From positions 93,243 to 157,242 of the forward strand of contig JAFZBK010000061.1 of NCBI GenBank assembly GCA_017561825.1: a stretch of 64,000 nucleotides of DNA. The letters run 5' to 3'. The position numbers and the translations under genes are program-made. How positions within the stretch are numbered: position 1 is the first letter of the stretch; every line of letters starts with the position of its first letter. The notes beneath the pieces were generated by a model that searched no databases, was not told the origin of the DNA, and was given only the letters and a program-made list of their open reading frames with translations. Of this stretch, positions 1 to 8,137 are shown piece by piece. This DNA comes from Prevotella sp. Lineage in GTDB: Bacteria; Bacteroidota; Bacteroidia; Bacteroidales; Bacteroidaceae.

Positions 1-59
1 CCCTTTGTGATAGGGTAAAGACGAGTGCCTGAACCACCTGCTAATACTATCCCCTTCAT
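1..59 (-). CDS. rfbA: Glucose-1-phosphate thymidylyltransferase, N-terminal end (cut by window edge)
   Basis: Only the first 19 codons are present, reading MKGIVLAGGSGTRLYPITKG. This is the nucleotide-binding signature (LAGGxGTRLxP) that opens sugar nucleotidyltransferases and matches RfbA/RmlA, which makes dTDP-glucose from dTTP and glucose-1-phosphate. The gene follows rfbC on the same strand, so the pair would supply dTDP-L-rhamnose for the polysaccharide whose export genes lie upstream. The rest lies outside the window. RfbA is preferred over other nucleotidyltransferases because of the rfbC neighbour. Confidence 0.8.
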   Translation of the reverse strand, partial: MKGIVLAGGSGTRLYPITK

Positions 60-64
60 ATAAA

Positions 65-92
65 TTGAAAGTTGAAAATTGACAATTGAAAA
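65..92. repeat. Heptamer tandem tract between rfbC and rfbA
   Basis: Four consecutive 7-bp units: TTGAAAG, TTGAAAA, TTGACAA, TTGAAAA. The tract lies just 3' of the rfbC stop codon (complement of 96-98) and fills most of the gap to rfbA. The unit is the same as in the tract that disrupts fcl. Confidence 0.8.
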
Positions 93-95
93 AAA

Positions 96-665
96 TCAGT
101 ATAGGCTGACATTAATGTCGAAAGGAGAGTCAAAGTCCTTTAAGAGAGAATGCTTGGTGTCCTTCTCAGAAAGCAACGCCTTTTCCACTGGGATACGCCA
201 ATCTATTCCTAGAGAGTCATCTAAAATGCTGATGCCTCCATCAGCCTCTGGATGATAGAATTCATCACATTTATACTGAAATACAGCTATTTCTGAAAGG
301 ACGGCGAAACCATGTGCAAAACCCTTCGGAATAAAGAACTGACGATGGTTGTCTTCTGTCAGTTCAACTGCAACATGTTGTCCGTAAGTCGGACTACCTT
401 TGCGAATATCTACCGCCACGTCCAATACAGCGCCTTTCACGCAACGAACTAGCTTACTCTGAGCAAATGGTGGACGCTGAAAATGGAGGCCTCGCATCAC
501 ACCATAAGAGGATTTACTCTCGTTATCCTGAACAAAGTGTATTGGCCCTACCTTTTCATCGAATTCTCTTTGAGAGAAGGATTCAAAAAAGTAGCCTCTA
601 CTGTCTTCAAATATACGTGGTTCTATGATTACCACACCATCAGTTGATGTTTTTATTACTTCCAT
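96..665 (-). CDS. rfbC: dTDP-4-dehydrorhamnose 3,5-epimerase
   Basis: RmlC/RfbC, 189 residues, a usual length for this cupin-fold cytoplasmic enzyme. It epimerises C3 and C5 of dTDP-4-keto-6-deoxyglucose on the way to dTDP-L-rhamnose. Visible landmarks: the N-terminal PRIFEDSRGYFFESF strand (about 16-30), the catalytic-base region GLHFQ with His61, Lys71 in the QSKLVR strand, PKGFAHGF with His118, and Tyr131. The ATG at 665 gives the usual N-terminus. It lies 73 bp downstream of the wzz-like gene on the same strand and just before rfbA. Polysaccharide export genes upstream suggest rhamnose goes into a capsule or exopolysaccharide. Confidence 0.95.
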   Translation of the reverse strand: MEVIKTSTDGVVIIEPRIFEDSRGYFFESFSQREFDEKVGPIHFVQDNESKSSYGVMRGLHFQRPPFAQSKLVRCVKGAVLDVAVDIRKGSPTYGQHVAVELTEDNHRQFFIPKGFAHGFAVLSEIAVFQYKCDEFYHPEADGGISILDDSLGIDWRIPVEKALLSEKDTKHSLLKDFDSPFDINVSLY

Positions 666-738
666 ATTAAGCTATAAAATGAAAACTCTCACACAGAAAC
701 TATCAGGATAGATCAGTGGTTCCTTGGTCTTTTGTACT

Positions 739-1815
739 CTATAGACCGAGGAGGGGTTTGAGATCTCCCTCTTTGTGGAAAGCCCATACAGTAGTGCAAA
801 TGAAGGCTAAAAACAGGAAAATCAGGACTCTTTTGGCACGTGCTGGCCCAGCCTTTTTCACTGGTACCGTAGCACGCTGAATCGTAGTAAAGGCTGGAGT
901 ATCCTCTTGTACCTTAGCCTCAGCTGCCTGCAGCTGCGTGGCAACTTGTGTATAGGCATTGTATCTCAGCTGCATCTCGTTTTCCAGATCAGCTCGTTTG
1001 CCGCGTACACTCTCCAAAATAATGTCTTGGTTGGCATCTGCAAAGGCAGCATAGTCACGCCGTGCCTTTTCGTAGCGTGCTTTGGTTTCTGCGAATAGTT
1101 TTCTGTTGAAATCGAGATCCACACGTGCTTTGCGCGTACGATAGTCGGTAATGAAGCGTTGAAGACGTGTCTTCACAGAATCAGCCATAGTCGCAGCGAT
1201 GAGGGGGTCCTGATCATAGACATCAATAGTAATAACAAGCGTTTTTGCATCGACATCGCAAGACACTTTCTTTTCAATAATATCAGCAATATTTTTTTGC
1301 TGTTTCGTCAGTTGGAACGGATCCAGACGGGTATTGTCCACTGAATCGGGCGTAGCAATCAAACTGACCAAAAAACTCAAGGTTCCACTAATTGCCTCAC
1401 TCCACCAAGGATATTTCTGCTCATTTAACAGATAATCATAATAGGTCATCATTCGGGTGGAATCCTGCTTATGAACAGGAATACGGAAAAGGCTGGTTTT
1501 AAAGTCTGTAGAGTTTACCATTTCTGGATAAAGCGTAGGGAACAACGCTTCACCGCTTGATGTATTCGTACCTATTCGCATGCCAAAACTATTGGCTAAA
1601 GAGAGCAAGGAGTTTGAACTACCAGCCCTTGATAATTCTGGTGCCAACATCACTTCACACTTATAATAATTTGGAATGCTCAACATCAAGATACATGACA
1701 CCACGAAAGTGATTCCAAGCACTGTATAAAAACGTTTCTTATGCTTCATAATATCTTTGATGAGCTTACTAAAATCTAAAGATTGCTCCTGATTTGTCTG
1801 AATTTTATTGTCCAT
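739..1815 (-). CDS. Wzz-type polysaccharide co-polymerase / chain-length determinant
   Basis: A 358-residue inner-membrane protein with the topology of the Wzz/PCP family: a cytoplasmic N-terminus, a membrane segment at about 30-50 (YTVLGITFVVSCILML), a long periplasmic helical part (about 60-320, including coiled-coil-like stretches near 230-300), and a second membrane segment near 328-345 followed by a short tail. A proline-rich ATVPVKKAGP motif precedes the second segment, as is typical of Wzz. No C-terminal tyrosine kinase domain is present. It follows the SLBB exporter gene by 41 bp on the same strand, so the two probably work together in controlling chain length and export. Substrate unknown. 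Confidence 0.85.
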   Translation of the reverse strand: MDNKIQTNQEQSLDFSKLIKDIMKHKKRFYTVLGITFVVSCILMLSIPNYYKCEVMLAPELSRAGSSNSLLSLANSFGMRIGTNTSSGEALFPTLYPEMVNSTDFKTSLFRIPVHKQDSTRMMTYYDYLLNEQKYPWWSEAISGTLSFLVSLIATPDSVDNTRLDPFQLTKQQKNIADIIEKKVSCDVDAKTLVITIDVYDQDPLIAATMADSVKTRLQRFITDYRTRKARVDLDFNRKLFAETKARYEKARRDYAAFADANQDIILESVRGKRADLENEMQLRYNAYTQVATQLQAAEAKVQEDTPAFTTIQRATVPVKKAGPARAKRVLIFLFLAFICTTVWAFHKEGDLKPLLGL

Positions 1816-1856
1816 GATTATCGATAATAGGAGTTGAAGAATTAACTACGTTGACA

Positions 1857-4313
1857 CTACAAACGTGAGATGGCAACAAGCAACATCGCTATGGTGGTGA
1901 GCGGTGTAGTGACACCAACTAAGTCACGTAAAGTAAACGGATCCTTGCGTTTTTTGCTTGGCACCACAATTTCACATCCAGGTTCGGGTTTAGCCCCTCG
2001 TTTGGCAAGTCCTACGGTTCCATTTTGATAAACTATAAACGTCTTAGATTTCTTGGCACGATCACTAAAGCCCCCAGCCATCTTCACATAATCCTTATAT
2101 TTCATGTTCTCTTCGAAGAACACGGTATTGGGAAACATCACATCACCTGAGATGGTTACCTGACCCGTATATTCTGGAACGTAGATACGATCACCTTCGC
2201 GGAGAACCACATCTTTGTCGGAGCCAGGATGCTTCAAGGCCTCGTCCAACTCAATGCCTACCACGTAGTTGTTGTCTAAATCAAATTTTCTCCATGCGAT
2301 GGAGTCTTGGGGATCCGTCATCAGATTTCTAATAGCTTGCATGGTGGCACGACGGCGAACACGTTCCTCATCATCCATGACACGTACCAATCGGGCACCT
2401 CTGAGATAGGCAACTTCCGTAGCACCTCCTGCCATGTTGATGGCATCGCTCAGACGGAGGTCCTTGTTCTCCATGGTAAACGAACCTTCGTAGTTCACTT
2501 CGCCCGTTACTGTGATGGTACGTGCTGTATGGAAGGCCGGGCTTCTGCGGACATGCACCACATCGTAGGGCTGGAGGTAGAACTGACGGTCGTGGTTGAT
2601 TACCAATCCGTCCTTGATATCGAAGGTGAATGACTCGGCAATCTTGTTGTTTTTCTCCGTGGCCATCGGATCGAGGATTCGTCTGGACACGTCCACACGA
2701 GACAGCGAAGCCATATCGCGAAGACCACCTGCCTGAAGAATCAGGTCTTCGATGGTCATATTATCTGCGTACTCATAAGTACCCGGAGACATCACCATAC
2801 CCGTGATGGTCAACGTGCGCTCCTTGAGGTTTTCGGTATTGGTAGGAATAAACAGCACATCCTCGTTCTTCAAGGGAACATCGGGGATGGTTTCGGACAT
2901 GATACCTGCCACATCGACAGAGATCACCTCCATTGTACGGTCTGGCTTCAGACGATGCAGGATGGCATGATCGGGGAAGGCATCCTCTGTGAGGCCTTCG
3001 GCATGTTCTACCAAACTACGTACACTGAACACGTTATCATCCAGATGGAACTGTCCGGGACGGAACACGGCACCCTTGATCTCCACCACGTTCTCGTAAC
3101 GATCGAGGATTCCATCAACGGTAACATTGTCACCATCGGCTACTGTGAAGACCGACATATCGAATTCCTCCACATTGTGAACAGAATGGCGATCACCCGT
3201 TGAACGCTGTACCCTTACCGACTTGGTGTATGCATCACCCGTGAAGCCACCGGCATATTTCAGCAAAGTGGAAATCGTCTCGTTCTTACGCATCTCGTAG
3301 AACATCGGGCGCTTGACGTTACCTGTGATACCCACGATACAATCGTAGGTTCCTACCTGAATAACATCATCGTCCTGCAACATCACGTTGCCGGCCAGAC
3401 GACCATTCAAAATAAACTCATAAATATCTACTACTGTGATGATACGACCGCCACGCGAAACCTTGATGTTACGCAAGGTTCCGAGGTTTTTGATACCGCC
3501 TGCCATATACAAGGCATGGAATACCGTTGCATAACCAGACAGACGATAGGTGCCCGGTGCTACCACCTCACCCATCACATGAACCATGATGGTACGGCTA
3601 CGGTTGACGGACATTTTGATATTGGAACTGCTATATCGTGAGCCCAAATGTGAACGGATCTTGGCATTGGCCGACTCCACACTCAGACCACTAACCTGAA
3701 TCGGACCATAACCCGGAACAGTGATCTCACCTTCGGGTGAAACCGTCAGGTGCATGGTTTTCTGCGAAGCGCCATAGATATCCACAACCACTACATCACC
3801 AGGTCCTAAGACATAGCGTGAAGGAGTGGCGAGGTTCATGTTCGGCTCGAAGGAGAGCAGACGACGGTTGAAGATGTCGTGACCGAAGATCCTCTTACCA
3901 TAGGTTTCTTCGTTCACTACACTGGATGTCTTTACATCATCTTCCACACGCTGCTCTACATCAGTAGGAGAATCTTCTATCTCCGTGGCCGTACCTACCT
4001 TGGCATCAACAACTTCCTGGTAGTCACCACTTTCACTGACATTGTCCGCATCGAAATCAATGGTACGGACATGAGACCTAACACTGGTGTCTCTTTTCTG
4101 GAGTTGTTCCTCGAGTTGGTTACGAACGCGCTGGATTTGATCCATGTTGACACCGCGCTGCATCAGTTTGATGACAATCTGTGAACTGGAGGTACCTGAA
4201 CGGGCCTCACGCTGCATGAACTGTGCCACCTGGGAGTCTGACATCACTGACTGTGCTTTCAGCTCTACTGAAAACAGACAGATAAGACAAGCGAATAACA
4301 ATAATTTTTTCAT
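1857..4313 (-). CDS. SLBB-domain outer-membrane polysaccharide export protein (Wza-like)
   Basis: An 818-residue exporter. Residues 1-20 form a signal peptide ending near LKAQ. A Poly_export domain starts around 165 (RYVLGPGDVVVVDIYG), followed by several SLBB repeats seen as the recurring pattern GxVxxPGxYxL/Y...LxxAGG (for example near 248, 340, 420, 510, 610 and 730). A hydrophobic C-terminal segment (TPLTTIAMLLVAISRL) could anchor it in a membrane. It is much longer than E. coli Wza (about 380 residues), as is common in Bacteroidales, where SLBB domains are multiplied. It is the first large gene of the minus-strand unit wza-wzz-rfbC-rfbA. A promoter lies about 400 nt upstream, leaving an unusually long leader. 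Confidence 0.9.
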   Translation of the reverse strand: MKKLLLFACLICLFSVELKAQSVMSDSQVAQFMQREARSGTSSSQIVIKLMQRGVNMDQIQRVRNQLEEQLQKRDTSVRSHVRTIDFDADNVSESGDYQEVVDAKVGTATEIEDSPTDVEQRVEDDVKTSSVVNEETYGKRIFGHDIFNRRLLSFEPNMNLATPSRYVLGPGDVVVVDIYGASQKTMHLTVSPEGEITVPGYGPIQVSGLSVESANAKIRSHLGSRYSSSNIKMSVNRSRTIMVHVMGEVVAPGTYRLSGYATVFHALYMAGGIKNLGTLRNIKVSRGGRIITVVDIYEFILNGRLAGNVMLQDDDVIQVGTYDCIVGITGNVKRPMFYEMRKNETISTLLKYAGGFTGDAYTKSVRVQRSTGDRHSVHNVEEFDMSVFTVADGDNVTVDGILDRYENVVEIKGAVFRPGQFHLDDNVFSVRSLVEHAEGLTEDAFPDHAILHRLKPDRTMEVISVDVAGIMSETIPDVPLKNEDVLFIPTNTENLKERTLTITGMVMSPGTYEYADNMTIEDLILQAGGLRDMASLSRVDVSRRILDPMATEKNNKIAESFTFDIKDGLVINHDRQFYLQPYDVVHVRRSPAFHTARTITVTGEVNYEGSFTMENKDLRLSDAINMAGGATEVAYLRGARLVRVMDDEERVRRRATMQAIRNLMTDPQDSIAWRKFDLDNNYVVGIELDEALKHPGSDKDVVLREGDRIYVPEYTGQVTISGDVMFPNTVFFEENMKYKDYVKMAGGFSDRAKKSKTFIVYQNGTVGLAKRGAKPEPGCEIVVPSKKRKDPFTLRDLVGVTTPLTTIAMLLVAISRL

Positions 4314-4346
4314 ATCATCACAAAATAGTAGTTACTTTTTGACAGA

Positions 4347-4367
4347 GTTAACTTCTTTGAAGTTAAC
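4347..4367. repeat. Perfect inverted repeat before exporter gene
   Basis: Nine-base arms GTTAACTTC and GAAGTTAAC around a 3-base loop. It begins four bases after the stop of the candidate 47-codon ORF and lies 33 bases before the exporter start codon on the minus strand. It could be an RNA hairpin or a protein operator. There is no T tract, so an ordinary terminator is less likely. Confidence 0.6.
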
Positions 4368-4370
4368 AAG

Positions 4371-4514
4371 TTATGAGTTTTCGGAGTATAGGTAACGGAT
4401 GCGGAAGGGGTTGAACAGAAGAGTGAAAAAGTTGTTTCGTCGTGTAAGCACACTACGAACTAGGAATCCCAAATAACGCATCCGCTTCGGGGCATAAAGC
4501 CCGCAGACTGTCAT
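4371..4514 (-). CDS. Possible 47-residue basic protein or leader peptide (hypothetical)
   Basis: In the leader of the export operon an ORF runs from ATG at 4514 to TAA at 4371. Its product begins MTVCGLYAPKRMRYLGF and ends in FRIRYLYSENS. It is rich in Arg, Tyr, Phe and Leu. Two similar stretches, KRMRYLGF and FRIRYLYS, come from the two complementary 8-bp arms in the DNA. No strong ribosome-binding site is visible, and I do not recognise the sequence. It may be a real small protein, a regulatory leader peptide or chance. The hairpin directly after its stop makes a translation-coupled control of the exporter imaginable. Confidence 0.3.
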   Translation of the reverse strand: MTVCGLYAPKRMRYLGFLVRSVLTRRNNFFTLLFNPFRIRYLYSENS

Positions 4515-4716
4515 CCGACTCTTGACAGGAGAACCTGTCTATCATATTTCAGGAAATAGCAAAGAAACATAAAAAGGAAAGGCGTCAAAAGAAAGGTCTT
4601 AGACTTATAGTCTAAGCATCAATTCTTCGTTTGCTTTTCCCTCTATCATGTTGGTAATCAATATGATTTGATATATCATTGGTTTACGTCTCTTCTGTTA
4701 CGTCCTAAAATTTGTG

Positions 4717-4748
4717 CAAAAGTAACACAAATTCTTGATATAACCAAA
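4717..4748 (-). promoter_or_regulatory. Promoter of the polysaccharide export operon
   Basis: On the minus strand a TTTG -33 box (4745-4748) is followed after exactly 20 bp by TACTTTTG (4717-4724), matching the Bacteroidales consensus TTTG / TAnnTTTG. Transcription would start near 4710, giving a leader of about 400 nt before the exporter. Confidence 0.75.
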
Positions 4749-4771
4749 TAAATAGGGCAAAAAATGACTGA

Positions 4772-5284
4772 TTAGAGATCGAGGGAGGCACGATACCAAT
4801 CAAAGAGTCTGCGCACGCCTTCTTCGATGTCCACCTGATGGTGCCATCCCAAGGAGTGGAGTTTGGACACATCGGTGAGTTTCCGGGGTGTTCCATCGGG
4901 CTTCGAAGCATCAAATTCAATGGTTCCATCGAAGCCTATGGTACGGGCAATGAGTTCGGCCAATTCACGAATAGAGATTTCTGTTCCTGTGCCTATATTG
5001 ATGTGACAGTTACGGATCTCGCCCAATGAAGGAATGGCTCCTCCCCTGCCCTTGCTGGTGTTGCGGTCAACGGCTCCGTCAATCTCTTTCCCATAGAACA
5101 CAGACGAGTATTTCTCGACACCAATAATGTCGGAAAAATTCACATTCAACAACAGGTGTACACAGGCATCTGCCATATCTTCACTCCAGAGGAACTCCCT
5201 TAATGGATTGCCTGTTCCCCAAAGGGTAACACGGTTGTCAAAGACACCGTAGTTCGCCAAAAGATCGAGGAGCTTTTGTTGCAA
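4772..5284 (-). CDS. fcl: GDP-L-fucose synthase, C-terminal part (frame-shifted from N-terminal part)
   Basis: This 170-residue frame carries the C-terminal half of WcaG/Fcl. It has the substrate-domain motifs [48 protein letters not shown] and the C-terminal [11 protein letters not shown]. It has no start codon of its own apart from a TTG at 5284 inside the heptamer tract, and no ribosome-binding site, so it is best read as the detached end of the gene starting at 5955. The offset between the two frames is such that one extra 7-bp unit, or two fewer, would fuse them. It is either a pseudogene, a phase-off variant, or a sequencing or assembly indel. Confidence 0.8.
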   Translation of the reverse strand: MQQKLLDLLANYGVFDNRVTLWGTGNPLREFLWSEDMADACVHLLLNVNFSDIIGVEKYSSVFYGKEIDGAVDRNTSKGRGGAIPSLGEIRNCHINIGTGTEISIRELAELIARTIGFDGTIEFDASKPDGTPRKLTDVSKLHSLGWHHQVDIEEGVRRLFDWYRASLDL

Positions 5285-5955
5285 TTGAAAATTGAAAATT
5301 GAAAAATATTACCTTCAATAGGGCGTTTGTTAAGATCTTTGAGGATGGCGGACCAGTTGTTTTCATGGATCAACTTGGCCAGATAGATCTTACGCATCAT
5401 GGCGGGCATCACATGGGAGTTCTCCAGATGGAAATTGTCGTTGGGACCATAGAGATTGGTGGGCATCACGGCAATATAGTTGGTGCCATACTGCAGGTTA
5501 TAACTCTCGCACATCTTCAGTCCTGCTATCTTGGCAATGGCATATTCCTCGTTGGTGTATTCCAACGGGGATGTGAGCAGGGCATCTTCCTTCATGGGTT
5601 GGGGTGCCAGCTTCGGATAGATGCAGGTGCTGCCCAAGAAAAGGAGCTTTTTCACGCCATGGGCATAGGCTTCACTGATGACATTACACTGGATTTTCAT
5701 GTTCATCATGATGAAGTCGGCTCGGTACAACGAATTGGCCATGATACCACCCACAAAGGCGGCTGCCAGCACAACGGCCTCGGGCTGTTCCTCATCAAAG
5801 AACTGCTTCACGGCCACTTGATCGGTGAGGTCGAGCTCCGCATGGGTACGACCCACCAGGTTGGTGTAACCACGGGAGAGCAGATTGTTCCAGATGGCAG
5901 AGCCAACCAAACCTTTGTGGCCCGCTACATACACTTTGCTACCTTTATTAATCAT
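5200..5955 (-). CDS. fcl: GDP-L-fucose synthase, N-terminal part (GDP-4-keto-6-deoxymannose epimerase/reductase)
   Basis: The Rossmann half of Fcl/WcaG, which converts GDP-4-keto-6-deoxymannose to GDP-L-fucose. The NADP motif [12 protein letters not shown] lies at 11-22, the FLGSTCIYP segment near 107, and the catalytic Tyr138-x3-Lys142 in EYAIAK. Homology runs to RPIEG (211-215). The frame then passes through a heptamer tract (NIFQFSIFN) and becomes unrelated until a stop at 5200. The remaining fucose-synthase sequence continues in another frame (4772-5284). The start overlaps the gmd stop by 4 bp (ATGA), so the two steps from GDP-mannose are translationally coupled. Joined, the protein would be about 390 residues. 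Confidence 0.85.
   Translation of the reverse strand: MINKGSKVYVAGHKGLVGSAIWNNLLSRGYTNLVGRTHAELDLTDQVAVKQFFDEEQPEAVVLAAAFVGGIMANSLYRADFIMMNMKIQCNVISEAYAHGVKKLLFLGSTCIYPKLAPQPMKEDALLTSPLEYTNEEYAIAKIAGLKMCESYNLQYGTNYIAVMPTNLYGPNDNFHLENSHVMPAMMRKIYLAKLIHENNWSAILKDLNKRPIEGNIFQFSIFNCNKSSSIFWRTTVSLTTVLPFGEQAIH
5283..5303. repeat. Heptamer tract at the fcl frameshift
   Basis: Three perfect AATTGAA units on the plus strand (CAATTTT on the coding strand), inside fcl, exactly where the reading frame is lost. Seven is 1 modulo 3, so each unit gained or lost shifts the frame. The frame offset is resolved by +1 or -2 units without creating a stop. Confidence 0.85.
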
Positions 5956-7028
5956 AGTTTAGATTTCAGATGAAGCTTGCGAACGAAACGCATGTCATGT
6001 TCAACCATGATCTTGACCAACTGTTCGAAGGATGTTTTGTGGGGATTCCAACCGAGCTGTTCCTTGGCCTTAGTGGGATCACCCAATAACTGATCGACTT
6101 CTGCCGGACGGAAATACTTGGGATCCACCTCCACCAATACACGACCCGTGGCTTTGTCAATACCTTTCTCGTTCACACCTTCTCCCTGCCACTCGAGTTC
6201 TATACCTACATGATGGAAGGCTAAGGTGGCAAACTCACGAACGGAATGATATTCACCCGTGGCGATAACATAATCATCTGGCTCCTTTTGCTGTAGGATC
6301 AGCCACATGCACTCGATATAGTCCTTGGCATAGCCCCAGTCGCGCAACGAGTTCAGGTTACCCAGATACAGCTTATCCTGGAACCCTTGGGCGATACGTG
6401 CCGCTGCCAGTGTGATCTTGCGGGTGACAAATGTCTCTCCTCTCCGCTCACTCTCGTGGTTGAACAAGATACCATTACAACAGTACATACCATAGCTCTC
6501 ACGGTAGTTCTTCATGATCCAGAAACCATAGAGTTTGGCCACACCATACGGACTACGGGGATAGAAAGGCGTTGTCTCCTTCTGCGGCACCTCCTGCACC
6601 TTACCATACAACTCGGATGTGGACGCCTGATAGATGCGACACTCCTTCTCCAAGCCACAGATACGGATGGCCTCCAAGAGGCGGAGCACACCTACAGCAT
6701 CGGTTTCCGCCGTGTATTCAGGTACATCGAAGCTGACCTTCACATGACTCTGGGCTGCGAGGTTATAGATCTCGGTGGGGCGCACCTTACCGATGATGCG
6801 GATCAAGGATGACGAATCGGTCATATCCGCCCAGTGCAGATTCACCAGTCGTGCCTTCTTCATATCACGTACCCACTCATCGAGATAGAGGTGTTCGATA
6901 CGTCCTGTATTGAAAGAGGAACTACGGCGCAGAAGTCCGTGCACCTCATACCCTTTCTCGATCAGGAACTCGGCCAGATAGGAGCCGTCCTGTCCTGTGA
7001 TACCTGTTATTAATGCTACCTTTTTCAT
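5952..7028 (-). CDS. gmd: GDP-mannose 4,6-dehydratase
   Basis: Gmd, 358 residues, an extended short-chain dehydrogenase that makes GDP-4-keto-6-deoxy-D-mannose. The nucleotide motif [15 protein letters not shown] lies at 8-22, and [18 protein letters not shown] (31-48) is characteristic of Gmd. The catalytic region STSELYG (136-142) is followed by Tyr161-x3-Lys165. The C-terminal [21 protein letters not shown] stretch is also diagnostic. The following fcl gene starts within its stop codon. It lies 60 bp after the epimerase gene on the same strand, and that gap carries a heptamer tract. Confidence 0.97.
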   Translation of the reverse strand: MKKVALITGITGQDGSYLAEFLIEKGYEVHGLLRRSSSFNTGRIEHLYLDEWVRDMKKARLVNLHWADMTDSSSLIRIIGKVRPTEIYNLAAQSHVKVSFDVPEYTAETDAVGVLRLLEAIRICGLEKECRIYQASTSELYGKVQEVPQKETTPFYPRSPYGVAKLYGFWIMKNYRESYGMYCCNGILFNHESERRGETFVTRKITLAAARIAQGFQDKLYLGNLNSLRDWGYAKDYIECMWLILQQKEPDDYVIATGEYHSVREFATLAFHHVGIELEWQGEGVNEKGIDKATGRVLVEVDPKYFRPAEVDQLLGDPTKAKEQLGWNPHKTSFEQLVKIMVEHDMRFVRKLHLKSKL

Positions 7029-7054
7029 ATATTTATAGATTCGCTTCGCTTTTA

Positions 7055-7082
7055 GAGGTTAGAAGCAAGAAGCAAGAGCCTA
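7055..7082. repeat. Heptamer tract between epimerase gene and gmd
   Basis: Four 7-bp units: GAGGTTA, GAAGCAA, GAAGCAA, GAGCCTA. It lies just 3' of the epimerase stop (7089). The GAAGCAA unit recurs, on the opposite strand, inside the GH3 gene at 21043-21070. Confidence 0.75.
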
Positions 7083-7088
7083 ACTCGA

Positions 7089-8126
7089 TTATTTAATTGG
7101 ATTCTTTTCCGATTTATACCAGGCGATGAAGTGGGTGATGCCCTCATGGAGGGTGATCTTGGGTTTATAACCAATCTCAGTCTCCAGCTTGGTGGTGTCA
7201 GCATTGGTCATATACACATCTCCCGGCTGCATCGGCTTCATGATCTTCTCGGCCTCCTTGCCCACTGCCTGCTCGATCTCACGGATGAAATCCATCAGCT
7301 TCACGGGGTGTGAACAACCGATGTTATAGACACGGAAGGGAACGTTATTCGGGCAGTTAGCCGCCACAGGAGGCTGATCCAGACATTGGATAGACCCGTA
7401 GGCGATATCATCGATATAGGTAAAGTCGCGAATCATATCACCATTGTTGAACACCTGTATCGGCTGACCTTTCGTGATGGCACTGGCGAACAACATCGGT
7501 GCCATGTCGGGACGACCCCAAGGACCATAGACCGTGAAGTAACGCAAGCCCGTAGCAGGAATGCCATACAACTTACTATAGCTGTGTGCCATCAGCTCGT
7601 TGGACTTCTTACTGGCCGCATATAGACTCACCGGTGAATCCACCTTGTCATCCTCAGAGAACGGAGCCTTGGTGTTCAGGCCATACACCGAACTGGAGGA
7701 GGCGAAAAGGAGGTGTTTGACGGGATTGTGACGACAGCATTCGAGGATGTTCAGGAAGCCTGTCAGGTTACTGGTCAGGTAGGCATAGGGGTTCGTGATG
7801 GAATACCTCACACCTGCCTGGGCAGCCAGGTTGATCACCTTGTCAAAGTGTTCTTTAGCGAACAAACTGTCTAGCGACTCCTTGTCCTCAATGCCCATAC
7901 GGAAGAACCGCATATTGGGGAAGGTACTGCTGACATACTCCTTGTTCCAGTCAACGGATTCCATACCCACGGCAATGCCGAGCTCATGTAAACGACCGTA
8001 TTTCAGACGCACATCGTAGTAATCGTTGATATTGTCAATACCCACTACCTCATCACCCCGCTGTGCCAGCAGGTAAGATATCTTTGAACCAATGAAGCCT
8101 GCGGCTCCTGTTACTAGTATTTTCAT
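7089..8126 (-). CDS. NAD-dependent nucleotide-sugar epimerase (UDP-glucuronate 4-epimerase type)
   Basis: 345 residues, extended SDR. The NAD motif TGAAGFIGS lies at 6-14, FASSSSVYG near 141-149, and catalytic Tyr169-x3-Lys173 in SLYAASKKSNE. The N-terminal GIDNINDYYDVRLKYGRL and the central RYFTVYGPWGRPDMAP are typical of UDP-glucuronate 4-epimerases (LspL/GAE group) rather than GalE. The likely role is to make UDP-galacturonate for surface polysaccharide or LPS. It lies between kdsD (11 bp upstream) and gmd on the same strand. UDP-glucose epimerase activity is not excluded. Confidence 0.85.
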   Translation of the reverse strand: MKILVTGAAGFIGSKISYLLAQRGDEVVGIDNINDYYDVRLKYGRLHELGIAVGMESVDWNKEYVSSTFPNMRFFRMGIEDKESLDSLFAKEHFDKVINLAAQAGVRYSITNPYAYLTSNLTGFLNILECCRHNPVKHLLFASSSSVYGLNTKAPFSEDDKVDSPVSLYAASKKSNELMAHSYSKLYGIPATGLRYFTVYGPWGRPDMAPMLFASAITKGQPIQVFNNGDMIRDFTYIDDIAYGSIQCLDQPPVAANCPNNVPFRVYNIGCSHPVKLMDFIREIEQAVGKEAEKIMKPMQPGDVYMTNADTTKLETEIGYKPKITLHEGITHFIAWYKSEKNPIK

Positions 8127-8137
8127 TCTTTAATCAA

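Larger units (their letters stand above)
4314..4711 (-). promoter_or_regulatory. Long structured 5' leader of the polysaccharide export operon
   Basis: This 400-nt stretch between promoter and exporter start contains several perfect inverted repeats. They are 4598-4616 (8-bp arms, 3-nt loop), 4524-4539 (6-bp arms, 4-nt loop), 4490-4502 (GGGC/GCCC), a long-range pair 4396-4403 with 4477-4484 (8 bp), and 4347-4367 (GTTAACTTC arms, 3-nt loop), which ends 33 nt before the exporter ATG. The hairpin at 4598-4616 could also be the terminator of the fcl unit, but it has only a weak T tract. Long leaders are known to be regulatory in Bacteroides capsule operons (UpxY antitermination). No UpxY-like gene is in the window, so the mechanism is open. 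Confidence 0.5.

Noticed and set aside
4453-4545. 30-codon minus-strand ORF in the exporter leader
   Set aside because: It overlaps the better 47-codon ORF in another frame and has no ribosome-binding site.
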